Assembly: GCA_932294295.1 (NCBI GenBank)
Contig: OW028576.1
Span: forward strand, 24,435,227-24,499,226
Length of the DNA stretch: 64,000 bases
Direction: 5' to 3'
Origin: Alitta virens
Taxonomy: Eukaryota; Annelida; Polychaeta; Phyllodocida; Nereididae
The notes beneath the pieces are model-generated. The model did no database searches. It had not been told where the DNA came from and saw only the letters and a list, made by a program, of their open reading frames with translations. Below, one piece after another: positions 22,081 through 35,520 of this stretch (positions are counted from its first letter, which is position 1; each line of letters begins with the position of its first letter). The translations under genes were made by a program, and so were the position numbers.

Positions 22081-24240
22081 CTAGACGAGCACAGCAGCAA
22101 AGTATTATAATGCAGTCTGTGCATTATGGGGTTAAAGTGTTGTGAGATGATGGTGTCTGTGCCTTGTGGGTATCTCTAGACGAGCACAGCAGCAAAGTAT
22201 TATAATGCAGTCTGTGCATTATGGGGTTAAAGTGTTGTGAGATGATGGTGTCTGTGCCTTGTGGGTATCTCTAGACGAGCACAGCAGCAAAGTATTATAA
22301 TGCAGTCTGTGCATTATGGGGTTAAAGTGTTGTGAGATGATGGTGTCTGTGCCTTGTGGGTATCTCTAGACGAGCACAGCAGCAAAGTATTATAATGCAG
22401 TCTGTGCATTATGGGGTTAAAGTGTTGTGAGATGATGGTGTCTGTGCCTTGTGGGTATCTCTAGTTGAGCACAGCAGCAAAGTATTATAATGCAGTCTGT
22501 GCATTATGGGGTTAAAGTGTTGTGAGATGATGGTGTCTGTGCCTTGTGGGTATCTCTAGACGAGCACAGCAGCAAAGTATTATAATGCAGTCTGTGCATT
22601 ATGGGGTTAAAGTGTTGTGAGATGATGGTGTCTGTGCCTTGTGGGTATCTCTAGACGAGCACAGCAGCAAAGTATTATAATGCAGTCTGTGCATTATGGG
22701 GTTAAAGTGTTGTGAGATGATGGTGTCTGTGCCTTGTGGGTATCTCTAGACGAGCACAGCAGCAAAGTATTATAATGCAGTCTGTGCATTATGGGGTTAA
22801 AGTGTTGTGAGATGATGGTGTCTGTGCCTTGTGGGTATCTCTAGACGAGCACAGCAGCAAAGTATTATAATGCAGTCTGTGCATTATGGGGTTAAAGTGT
22901 TGTGAGATGATGGTGTCTGTGCCTTGTGGGTATCTCTAGACGAGCACAGCAGCAAAGTATTATAATGCAGTCTGTGCATTATGGGGTTAAAGTGTTGTGA
23001 GATGATGGTGTCTGTGCCTTGTGGGTATCTCTAGACGAGCACAGCAGCAAAGTATTATAATGCAGTCTGTGCATTATGGGGTTAAAGTGTTGTGAGATGA
23101 TGGTGTCTGTGCCTTGTGGGTATCTCTAGACGAGCACAGCAGCAAAGTATTATAATGCAGTCTGTGCATTATGGGGTTAAAGTGTTGTGAGATGATGGTG
23201 TCTGTGCCTTGTGGGTATCTCTAGACGAGCACAGCAGCAAAGTATTATAGGGCAAACTGTGCATTATGGGGTTAAAGTGTTGTGAGATGATGGTGTCTGT
23301 GCCTTGTGGGTATCTCTAGACGAGCACAGCAGCAAAGTATTATAATGCAGTCTGTGCATTATGGGGTTAAAGTGTTGTGAGATGATGGTGTCTGTGCCTT
23401 GTGGGTATCTCTAGACGAGCACAGCAGCAAAGTATTATAATGCAGTCTGTGCATTATGGGGTTAAAGTGTTGTGAGATGATGGTGTCTGTGCCTTGTGGG
23501 TATCTCTAGACGAGCACAGCAGCAAAGTATTATAATGCAGTCTGTGCATTATGGGGTTAAAGTGTTGTGAGATGATGGTGTCTGTGCCTTGTGGGTATCT
23601 CTAGACGAGCACAGCAGCAAAGTATTATAATGCAGTCTGTGCATTATGGGGTTAAAGTGTTGTGAGATGATGGTGTCTGTGCCTTGTGGGTATCTCTAGA
23701 CGAGCACAGCAGCAAAGTATTATAATGCAGTCTGTGCATTATGGGGTTAAAGTGTTGTGAGATGATGGTGTCTGTGCCTTGTGGGTATCTCTAGACGAGC
23801 ACAGCAGCAAAGTATTATAATGCAGTCTGTGCATTATGGGGTTAAAGTGTTGTGAGATGATGGTGTCTGTGCCTTGTGGGTATCTCTAGACGAGCACAGC
23901 AGCAAAGTATTATAATGCAGTCTGTGCATTATGGGGTTAAAGTGTTGTGAGATGATGGTGTCTGTGCCTTGTGGGTATCTCTAGACGAGCACAGCAGCAA
24001 AGTATTATAGGGCAAACTGTGCATTATGGGGTTAAAGTGTTGTGAGATGATGGTGTCTGTGCCTTGTGGGTATCTCTAGACGAGCACAGCAGCAAAGTAT
24101 TATAGGGCAAACTGTGCATTATGGGGTTAAAGTGTTGTGAGATGATGGTGTCTGTGCCTTGTGGGTATCTCTAGACGAGCACAGCAGCAAAGTATTATAA
24201 TGCAGTCTGTGCATTATGGGGTTAAAGTGTTGTGAGATGA
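22081..24240. repeat. Homogeneous run of A monomers
   Basis: Over 2 kb consists of about 22 consecutive 95-bp A monomers with no B monomer. The only recurrent variants are one tctctagttgagc copy near 22461 and a few tatagggcaaac copies. It looks like the most recently homogenised stretch of the first half of the array. Confidence 0.75.
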
Positions 24241-24257
24241 TGGTGTCTGTGCCTTGT

Positions 24258-27200
24258 GGGCATCTCTAGAACAGCACAGCAGCAAAGCATTATAATGCAG
24301 TCTGTGCATTATGGGGTTAAGCCATTGTAGAATGATGGTGTCTGTGCCTTGTGGGTATCTCTAGATGAGCACAGCAGCAAAGCAGTATAATGCAGTCTGT
24401 GCATTATGGGGTTAAAGCATTGTGAGATGATGGTGTCTGAGCCTCGTGGGTATATCTAGAAATCAGACTAGTAAAGTATTATAATACAGTCTGCATTATG
24501 GGGCTAAAGCTATGTGAGATGATGGTGTCTGTACCTTGTGGGTATCTCTAGAAGAGCACAGCAGCAAAGTATTATAAGGCAAACTGTGCATTATGGGGTT
24601 AAAGTGCTGTGAGATGATGGTGTCTGTGCCTTGTGGGTATCTCTAGACGAGCACAGCAGCAAAGTATTATAATGCAGTCTGTGCATTATGGGGTTAAAGT
24701 GTTGTGAGATGATGGTGTCTGTGCCTTGTGGGTATCTCTAGAAGAGCACAGCGGCAAAGCATTATAATGCAGTCTGTGCATTATGGGGTTAAAGCATTGT
24801 GAGATGATGGTGTCTGTGCCTTGTGGGTATCTCTAAAAATTCAGACTAGTAAAGTATTATAATACAGTCTGCATTATGGGGCTAAAGTGTTGTGAGATGA
24901 TGGTGTCTGTACCTTGTGGGTATCTCTAGAAGAGCACAGCAGCAAAGTATTATTAGGCAAACTGTGCATTATGGGGTTAAAGTGTTGTGAGATGATGGTG
25001 TCTGTGCCTTGTGGGTATCTCTAGAAATTCAGACTAGTAAAGTATTATAATACAGTCTGCATTATGGGGCTAAAGCTATGTGAGATGATGGTGTCTGTGC
25101 CTTGTGGGTATCTCTAGAAATTCAGACTAGTAAAGTATTATAATACAGTCTGCATTATGGGGCTAAAGCTATGTGAGATGATGGTGTCTGTACCTTGTGG
25201 GTATCTCTAGAAGAACACAGCAGCAAAGTATTATAAGGCAAACTGTGCATTATGGGGTTAAAGTGTTGTGAGATGATGGTGTCTGTGCCTTGTGGGTATC
25301 TCTAGACGAGCACAGCAGCAAAGTATTATAATGCAGTCTGTGCATTATGGGGTTAAAGTGTTGTGAGATGATGGTGTCTGTGCCTTGTGGGTATCTCTAG
25401 ACGAGCACAGCAGCAAAGTATTATAGGGCAAACTGTGCATTATGGGGTTAAAGTGTTGTGAGATGATGGTGTCTGTGCCTTGTGGGTATCTCTAGACGAG
25501 CACAGCAGCAAAGTATTATAGGGCAAACTGTGCATTATGGGGTTAAAGTGTTGTGAGATGATGGTGTCTGTGCCTTGTGGGTATCTCTAGAAGAGCACAG
25601 CAGCAAAGCATTATAATGCAGTCTGTGCATTATGGGGTTAAAGCATTGTGAGATGATGGTGTCTGTGCCTTGTGGGTATCTCTAGAAATTCAGACTAGTA
25701 AAGTATTATAATACAGTCTGCATTATGGGGCTAAAGCTATGTGAGATGATGGTGTCTGTACCTTGTGGGTATCTCTAGAAGAACACAGCAGCAAAGTATT
25801 ATAAGGCAAACTGTGCATTATGGGGTTAAAGTGTTGTGAGATGATGGTGTCTGTGCCTTGTGGGTATCTCTAGAGGAGCACAGCAGCAAAGTATTATAAT
25901 GCAGTCTGTGCATTATGGGGTTAAAGTGTTGTGAGATGATGGTGTCTGTGCCTTGTGGGTATCTCTAGACGAGCACAGCAGCAAAGTATTATAATGCAGT
26001 CTGTGCATTATGGGGTTAAAGTGTTGTGAGATGATGGTGTCTGTGCCTTGTGGGTATCTCTAGACGAGCACAGCAGCAAAGTATTATAGGGCAAACTGTG
26101 CATTATGGGGTTAAAGTGTTGTGAGATGATGGTGTCTGTGCCTTGTGGGTATCTCTATACGAGCACAGCAGCAAAGTATTATAGGGCAAACTGTGCATTA
26201 TGGGGTTAAAGTGTTGTGAGATGATGGTGTCTGTGCCTTGTGGGTATCTCTAGACGAGCACAGCAGCAAAGTATTATAATGCAGTCTGTGCATTATGGGG
26301 TTAAAGTGTTGTGAGATGATGGTGTCTGTGCCTTGTGGGCATCTCTAGAACAGCACAGCAGCAAAGCATTATAATGCAGTCTGTGCATTATGGGGTTAAG
26401 CCATTGTAGAATGATGGTGTCTGTGCCTTGTGGGTATCTCTAGATGAGCACAGCAGCAAAGCAGTATAATGCAGTCTGTGCATTATGGGGTTAAAGCATT
26501 GTGAGATGATGGTGTCTGAGCCTCGTGGGTATATCTAGAAATCAGACTAGTAAAGTATTATAATACAGTCTGCATTATGGGGCTAAAGCTATGTGAGATG
26601 ATGGTGTCTGTACCTTGTGGGTATCTCTAGAAGAGCACAGCAGCAAAGTATTATAAGGCAAACTGTGCATTATGGGGTTAAAGTGCTGTGAGATGATGGT
26701 GTCTGTGCCTTGTGGGTATCTCTAGACGAGCACAGCAGCAAAGTATTATAATGCAGTCTGTGCATTATGGGGTTAAAGTGTTGTGAGATGATGGTGTCTG
26801 TGCCTTGTGGGTATCTCTAGAAGAGCACAGCAGCAAAGCATTATAATGCAGTCTGTGCATTATGGGGTTAAAGCATTGTGAGATGATGGTGTCTGTGCCT
26901 TGTGGGTATCTCTAGAAATTCAGACTAGTAAAGTATTATAATACAGTCTGCATTATGGGGCTAAAGTGTTGTGAGATGATGGTGTCTGTACCTTGTGGGT
27001 ATCTCTAGAAGAGCACAGCAGCAAAGTATTATTAGGCAAACTGTGCATTATGGGGTTAAAGTGTTGTGAGATGATGGTGTCTGTGCCTTGTGGGTATCTC
27101 TAGAAATTCAGACTAGTAAAGTATTATAATACAGTCTGCATTATGGGGCTAAAGCTATGTGAGATGATGGTGTCTGTGCCTTGTGGGTATCTCTAGAAAT

Positions 27201-27400
27201 TCAGACTAGTAAAGTATTATAATACAGTCTGCATTATGGGGCTAAAGCTATGTGAGATGATGGTGTCTGTACCTTGTGGGTATCTCTAGAAGAACACAGC
27301 AGCAAAGTATTATAAGGCAAACTGTGCATTATGGGGTTAAAGTGTTGTGAGATGATGGTGTCTGTGCCTTGTGGGTATCTCTAGACGAGCACAGCAGCAA
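24258..27400. repeat. Tandem higher-order duplication, period 2079 bp
   Basis: Landmark set 1 at 24258 and 26337 and the attaggcaaac variant at 24951 and 27030 are all 2079 bp apart. The match breaks where ggggttaaag near 25340 faces ggggttgaag near 27430. Confidence 0.7.
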
Positions 27401-30070
27401 AGTATTATAATGCAGTCTGTGCATTATGGGGTTGAAGTGTTGTGAGATGATGGTGTCTGTGCCTTGTGGGTATCTCTAGAAGAGCACAGCAGCAAAGCAT
27501 TATAATGCAGTCTGTGCATTATGGGGTTAAAGCATTGTGAGATGATGGTGTCTGTGCCTTGTGGGTATCTCTAGAAATTCAGACTAGTAAAGTATTATAA
27601 TACAGTCTGCATTATGGGGCTAAAGCTATGTGAGATGATGGTGTCTGTACCTTGTGGGTATCTCTAGAAGAACACAGCAGCAAAGTATTATAAGGCAAAC
27701 TGTGCATTATGGGGTTAAAGTGTTGTGAGATGATGGTGTCTGTGCCTTGTGGGTATCTCTAGAGGAGCACAGCAGTAAAGTATTATAATGCAGTCTGTGC
27801 ATTATGGGGTTAAAGTGTTGTGAGATGATGGTGTCTGTGCCTTGTGGGTATCTCTAGACGAGCACAGCAGCAAAGTATTATAATGCAGTCTGTGCATTAT
27901 GGGGTTAAAGTGTTGTGAGATGATGGTGTCTGTGCCTTGTGGGTATCTCTAGACGAGCACAGCAGCAAAGTATTATAATGCAGTCTGTGCATTATGGGGT
28001 TAAAGTGTTGTGAGATGATGGTGTCTGTGCCTTGTGGGTATCTCTAGACGAGCACAGCAGCAAAGTATTATAATGCAGTCTGTGCATTATGGGGATAAAG
28101 TGTTGTGAGATGATGGTGTCTGTGCCTTGTGGGTATCTCTAGACGAGCACAGCAGCAAAGCATTATAATGCAGTCTGTGCATTATGGGGTTAAAGCATTG
28201 TGAGATGATGGTGTCTGTGCCTTGTGGGTATCTCTAGAAATTCAGACTAGTAAAGTATTATAATACAGTCTGCATTATGGGGCTAAAGCTATGTGAGATG
28301 ATGGTGTCTGTACCTTGTGGGTATCTCTAGAAGAACACAGCAGCAAAGTATTATAAGGCAAACTGTGCATTATGGGGTTAAAGTGTTGTGAGATGATGGT
28401 GTCTGTGCCTTGTGGGTATCTCTAGAGGAGCACAGCAGTAAAGTATTATAATGCAGTCTGTGCATTATGGGGTTAAAATGTTGTGAGATGATGGTGTCTG
28501 TGCCTTGTGGGTATCTCTAGACGAGCACAGCAGCAAAGTATTATAATGCAGTCTGTGCATTATGGGGTTAAAGTGTTGTGAGATGATGGTGTCTGTGCCT
28601 TGTGGGTATCTCTAGATGAGCACAGCAGCAAAGTATTATAATGCAGTCTGTGCATTATGGGGTTAAAGTGTTGTGAGATGATGGTGTCTGTGCCTTGTGG
28701 GTATCTCTAGACGAGCACAGCAGCAAAGTATTATAGGGCAAACTGTGCATTATGGGGTTAAAGTGTTGTGAGATGATGGTGTCTGTGCCTTGTGGGTATC
28801 TCTAGACGAGCACAGCAGCAAAGTATTATAGGGCAAACTGTGCATTATGGGGTTAAAGTGTTGTGAGATGATGGTGTCTGTGCCTTGTGGGTATCTCTAG
28901 ACAAGCACAGCAGCAAAGTATTATAATGCAGTCTGTGCATTATGGGGTTAAAGTGTTGTGAGATGATGGTGTCTGTGCCTTGTGGGCATCTCTAGAACAG
29001 CACAGCAGCAAAGCATTATAATGCAGTCTGTGCATTATGGGGTTAAGCCATTGTAGAATAATGGTGTCTGTGCCTTGTGGGTATCTCTAGATGAGCACAG
29101 CAGCAAAGCAGGATAATGCAGTCTGTGCATTATGGGGTTAAAGCATTGTGAGATGATGGTGTCTGAGCCTCGTGGGTATCTCTAGAAATCAGACTAGTAA
29201 AGTATTATAATACAGTCTGCATTATGGGGCTAAAGCTATGTGAGATGATGGTGTCTGTACCTTGTGGGTATCTCTAGAAGAGCACAGCAGCAAAGTATTA
29301 TAAGGCAAACTGTGCATTATGGGGTTAAAGTGCTGTGAGATGATGGTGTCTGTGCCTTGTGGGTATCTCTAGACGAGCACAGCAGCAAAGTATTATAATG
29401 CAGTCTGTGCATTATGGGGTTAAAGTGTTGTGAGATGATGGTGTCTGTGCCTTGTGGGTATCTCTAGAAGAGCACAGCAGCAAAGCATTATAATGCAGTC
29501 TGTGCATTATGGGGTTAAAGCATTGTGAGATGATGGTGTCTGTGCCTTGTGGGTATCTCTAGAAATTCAGACTAGTAAAGTATTATAATGCAGTCTGCAT
29601 TATGGGGCTAAAGTGTTGTGAGATGATGGTGTCTGTACCTTGTGGGTATCTCTAGAAGAGCACAGCAGCAAAGTATTATTAGGCAAACTGTGCATTATGG
29701 GGTTAAAGTGTTGTGAGATGATGGTGTCTGTGCCTTGTGGGTATCTCTAGAAATTCAGACTAGTAAAGTATTATAATACAGTCTGCATTATGGGGCTAAA
29801 GCTATGTGAGATGATGGTGTCTGTGCCTTGTGGGTATCTCTAGAAATTCAGACTAGTAAAGTATTATAATACAGTCTGCATTATGGGGCTAAAGCTATGT
29901 GAGATGATGGTGTCTGTACCTTGTGGGTATCTCTAGAAGAACACAGCAGCAAAGTATTATAAGGCAAACTGTGCATTATGGGGTTAAAGTGTTGTGAGAT
30001 GATGGTGTCTGTGCCTTGTGGGTATCTCTAGACGAGCACAGCAGCAAAGTATTATAATGCAGTCTGTGCA

Positions 30071-33047
30071 TTATGGGGTTGAAGTGTTGTGAGATGATGG
30101 TGTCTGTGCCTTGTGGGTATCTCTAGAAGAGCACAGCAGCAAAGCATTATAATGCAGTCTGTGCATTATGGGGTTAAAGCATTGTGAGATGATGGTGTCT
30201 GTGCCTTGTGGGTATCTCTAGAAATTCAGACTAGTAAAGTATTATAATACAGTCTGCATTATGGGGCTAAAGCTATGTGAGATGATGGTGTCTGTACCTT
30301 TTGGGTATCTCTAGAAGAGCACAGCAGCAAAGTATTTTAAGGCAAACTGTGCATTATGGGGTAAAAGTGTTGTGAGATGATGGTGTCTGTGCCTTGTGGG
30401 TATCTCTAGAAATTCAGACTAGTAAAGTACTATAATACAGTCTGCATTATGGGGCTAAAGCTATGTGAGATGATGGTGGCTGTGCCTTGTGGGCATCTCT
30501 AGAACAGCACAGCAGCAAAGCATTGTAAAGCAGTCTGTGCATTATGGGGTTCAAGCATTGTGAGATGATGGTGTCTGTGCCTTGTGGGTATCTCTAGAAA
30601 TTCAGACTAGTAAAGTATTATAATACAGTCTGTGCATTATGGGGCTAAAGCTATGTGAGATGATGGTGTCTGTACCTTTTGGGTATCTCTAGAAGAGCAC
30701 AGCAGCAAAGTATTATAATGCAGTCTGTGCATTATGGGGTTAAAGTGTTGTGAGATGATGGTGTCTGTGCCTTGTGGGTATCTCTAGACGAGCACAGCAG
30801 CAAAGTATTATAATGCAGTCTGTGCATTATGGGGTTAAAGTGTTGTGAGATGATGGTGTCTGTGCCTTGTGGGTATCTCTAGACGAGCACAGCAGCAAAG
30901 TATTATTATGCAGTCTGTGCATTATGGGGTTAAAGTGTTGTGAGATGATGGTGTCTGTGCCTTGTGGGTATCTCTAGACGAGCACAGCAGCAAAGTATTA
31001 TAATGCAGTCTGTGCATTATGGGGTTAAAGTGTTGTGAGATGATGGTGTCTGTGCCTTGTGGGTATCTCTAGACGAGCACAGCAGCAAAGTATTATAATG
31101 CAGTCTGTGCATTATGGGGTTAAAGTGTTGTGAGATGATGGTGTCTGTGCCTTGTGGGTATCTCTAGACGAGCACAGCAGCAAAGTATTATAATGCAGTC
31201 TGTGCATTATGGGGTTAAAGTGTTGTGAGATGATGGTGTCTGTGCCTTGTGGGTATCTCTAGACGAGCACAGCAGCAAAGTATTATAATGCAGTCTGTGC
31301 ATTATGGGGTTAAAGTGTTGTGAGATGATGGTGTCTGTGCCTTGTGGGTATCTCTAGACGAGCACAGCAGCAAAGTATTATAATGCAGTCTGTGCATTAT
31401 GGGGTTAAAGTGTTGTGAGATGATGGTGTCTGTGCCTTGTGGGTATCTCTAGACGAGCACAGCAGCAAAGTATTATAGGGCAAACTGTGCATTATGGGGT
31501 TAAAGTGTTGTGAGATGATGGTGTCTGTGCCTTGTGGGTATCTCTATACGAGCACAGCAGCAAAGTATTATAGGGCAAACTGTGCATTATGGGGTTAAAG
31601 TGTTGTGAGATGATGGTGTCTGTGCCTTGTGGGTATCTCTAGACGAGCACAGCAGCAAAGTATTATAATGCAGTCTGTGCATTATGGGGTTAAAGTGTTG
31701 TGAGATGATGGTGTCTGTGCCTTGTGGGCATCTCTAGAACAGCACAGCAGCAAAGCATTATAATGCAGTCTGTGCATTATGGGGTTAAGCCATTGTAGAA
31801 TGATGGTGTCTGTGCCTTGTGGGTATCTCTAGATGAGCACAGCAGCAAAGCAGTATAATGCAGTCTGTGCATTATGGGGTTAAAGCATTGTGAGATGATG
31901 GTGTCTGAGCCTCGTGGGTATATCTAGAAATCAGACTAGTAAAGTATTATAATACAGTCTGCATTATGGGGCTAAAGCTATGTGAGATGATGGTGTCTGT
32001 ACCTTGTGGGTATCTCTAGAAGAGCACAGCAGCAAAGTATTATAAGGCAAACTGTGCATTATGGGGTTAAAGTGCTGTGAGATGATGGTGTCTGTGCCTT
32101 GTGGGTATCTCTAGACGAGCACAGCAGCAAAGTATTATAATGCAGTCTGTGCATTATGGGGTTAAAGTGTTGTGAGATGATGGTGTCTGTGCCTTGTGGG
32201 TATCTCTAGAAGAGCACAGCAGCAAAGCATTATAATGCAGTCTGTGCATTATGGGGTTAAAGCATTGTGAGATGATGGTGTCTGTGCCTTGTGGGTATCT
32301 CTAGAAATTCAGACTAGTAAAGTATTATAATACAGTCTGCATTATGGGGCTAAAGCTATGTGAGATGATGGTGTCTGTACCTTGTGGGTATCTCTAGAAG
32401 AACACAGCAGCAAAGTATTATAAGGCAAACTGTGCATTATGGGGTTAAAGTGTTGTGAGATGATGGTGTCTGTGCCTTGTGGGTATCTCTAGAGGAGCAC
32501 AGCAGTAAAGTATTATAATGCAGTCTGTGCATTATGGGGTTAAAGTGTTGTGAGATGATGGTGTCTGTGCCTTGTGGGTATCTCTAGACGAGCACAGCAG
32601 CAAAGTATTATAATGCAGTCTGTGCATTATGGGGTTGAAGTGTTGTGAGATGATGGTGTCTGTGCCTTGTGGGTATCTCTAGAAGAGCACAGCAGCAAAG
32701 CATTATAATGCAGTCTGTGCATTATGGGGTTAAAGCATTGTGAGATGATGGTGTCTGTGCCTTGTGGGTATCTCTAGAAATTCAGACTAGTAAAGTATTA
32801 TAATACAGTCTGCATTATGGGGCTAAAGCTATGTGAGATGATGGTGTCTGTACCTTTTGGGTATCTCTAGAAGAGCACAGCAGCAAAGTATTTTAAGGCA
32901 AACTGTGCATTATGGGGTAAAAGTGTTGTGAGATGATGGTGTCTGTGCCTTGTGGGTATCTCTAGAAATTCAGACTAGTAAAGTACTATAATACAGTCTG
33001 CATTATGGGGCTAAAGCTATGTGAGATGAAGGTGGCTGTGCCTTGTG
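30071..33047. repeat. Higher-order duplication, period 2556 bp
   Basis: The ggggttgaag variant (about 30071 and 32627), the rare aagtactataatac monomer (30425 and 32981) and the gggcat monomer of set 2 (30491 and 33047) are all 2556 bp apart. The rare ggtggctgtgcc change next to the last is shared too. Confidence 0.7.
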
Positions 33048-35164
33048 GGCATCTCTAGAACAGCACAGCAGCAAAGCATTGTAAAGCAGTCTGTGCATTA
33101 TGGGGTTCAAGCATTGTGAGATGATGGTGTCTGTGCCTTGTGGGTATCTCTAGAAATTCAGACTAGTAAAGTATTATAATACAGTCTGTGCATTATGGGG
33201 CTAAAGCTATGTGAGATGATGGTGTCTGTACCTTTTGGGTATCTCTAGAAGAGCACAGCAGCAAAGTATTATAAGGCAGTCTGTGCATTATGGGGTTAAA
33301 GTGTTGTGAGATGATGGTGTCTGTGCCTTGTGGGTATCTCTAGACGAGCACAGCAGCAAAGTATTATAATGCAGTCTGTGCATTATGGGGTTAAAGTGTT
33401 GTGAGATGATGGTGTCTGTGCCTTGTGGGTATCTCTAGACGAGCACAGCAGCAAAGTATTATTATGCAGTCTGTGCATTATGGGGTTAAAGTGTTGTGAG
33501 ATGATGGTGTCTGTGCCTTGTGGGTATCTCTAGACGAGCACAGCAGCAAAGTATTATAATGCAGTCTGTGCATTATGGGGTTAAAGTGTTGTGAGATGAT
33601 GGTGTCTGTGCCTTGTGGGTATCTCTAGACGAGCACAGCAGCAAAGTATTATAATGCAGTCTGTGCATTATGGGGTTAAAGTGTTGTGAGATGATGGTGT
33701 CTGTGCCTTGTGGGTATCTCAAGACGAGCACAGCAGCAAAGTATTATAATGCAGTCTGTGCATTATGGGGTTAAAGTGTTGTGAGATGATGGTGTCTGTG
33801 CCTTGTGGGTATCTCTAGACGAGCACAGCAGCAAAGTATTATAATGCAGTCTGTGCATTATGGGGTTAAAGTGTTGTGAGATGATGGTGTCTGTGCCTTG
33901 TGGGTATCTCTAGACGAGCACAGCAGCAAAGTATTATAATGCAGTCTGTGCATTATGGGGTTAAAGTGTTGTGAGATGATGGTGTCTGTGCCTTGTGGGT
34001 ATCTCTAGAAATTCAGACTAGTAAAGTATTATAATACAGTCTGCATTATGGGGCTAAAGCTATGTGAGATGATGGTGTCTGTGCCTTGTGGGTATCTCTA
34101 GAAATTCAGACTAGTAAAGTATTATAATACAGTCTGCATTATGGGGCTAAAGCTATGTGAGATGATGGTGTCTGTACCTTGTGGGTATCTCTAGAAGAAC
34201 ACAGCAGCAAAGTATTATAAGGCAAACTGTGCATTATGGGGTTAAAGTGTTGTGAGATGATGGTGTCTGTGCCTTGTGGGTATCTCTAGACGAGCACAGC
34301 AGCAAAGTATTATAATGCAGTCTGTGCATTATGGGGTTGAAGTGTTGTGAGATGATGGTGTCTGTGCCTTGTGGGTATCTCTAGAAGAGCACAGCAGCAA
34401 AGCATTATAATGCAGTCTGTGCATTATGGGGTTAAAGCATTGTGAGATGATGGTGTCTGTGCCTTGTGGGTATCTCTAGAAATTCAGACTAGTAAAGTAT
34501 TATAATACAGTCTGCATTATGGGGCTAAAGCTATGTGAGATGATGGTGTCTGTACCTTTTGGGTATCTCTAGAAGAGCACAGCAGCAAAGTATTTTAAGG
34601 CAAACCGTGCATTATGGGGTAAAAGTGTTGTGAGATGATGGTGTCTGTGCCTTGTGGGTATCTCTAGAAATTCAGACTAGTAAAGTATTATAATACAGTC
34701 TGCATTATGGGGCTAAAGCTATGTGAGATGATGGTGTCTGTGCCTTGTGGGCATCTCTAGAACAGCACAGCAGCAAAGCATTGTAAAGCAGTCTGTGCAT
34801 TATGGGGTTCAAGCATTGTGAGATGATGGTGTCTGTGCCTTGTGGGTATCTCTAGAAATTCAGACTAGTAAAGTATTATAATACAGTCTGTGCATTATGG
34901 GGCTAAAGCTATGTGAGATGATGGTGTCTGTACCTTTTGGGTATCTCTAGAAGAGCACAGCAGCAAAGTATTATAAGGCAAACTGTGCATTATGGGGTTA
35001 AAGTGTTGTGAGATGATGGTGTCTGTGCCTTGTGGGTATCTCTAGACGAGCACAGCAGCAAAGTATTATAATGCAGTCTGTGCATTATGGGGTTAAAGTG
35101 TTGTGAGATGATGGTGTCTGTGCCTTGTGGGTATCTCTAGACGAGCACAGCAGCAAAGTATTAT
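32525..35164. repeat. 2.64-kb block, copy 1 of a duplication 9069 bp apart
   Basis: Every diagnostic variant I checked recurs 9069 bp downstream: ggggttgaag 32631, ggtggctgtgcc near 33034, ataaggcagtc 33271, attatgcagt 33461, the tctcaagacgagc mutation 33721, ggggttgaag again near 34334, and gggcat 34749. Private differences are few, for example gatgaagg near 33030 and aaaccgtgc near 34605. Confidence 0.8.
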
Positions 35165-35520
35165 AGGGCAAACTGTGCATTATGGGGTTAAAGTGTTGTG
35201 AGATGATGGTGTCTGTGCCTTGTGGGTATCTCTAGACGAGCACAGCAGCAAAGCATTATAATGCAGTCTGTGCATTATGGGGTTAAAGCATTGTGAGATG
35301 ATGGTGTCTGTGCCTTGTGGGTATCTCTAGAAATTCAGACTAGTAAAGTATTATAATACAGTCTGCATTATGGGGCTAAAGCTATGTGAGATGATGGTGT
35401 CTGTACCTTGTGGGTATCTCTAGAAGAACACAGCAGCAAAGTATTATAAGGCAAACTGTGCATTATGGGGTTAAAGTGTTGTGAGATGATGGTGTCTGTG
35501 CCTTGTGGGTATCTCTAGAA

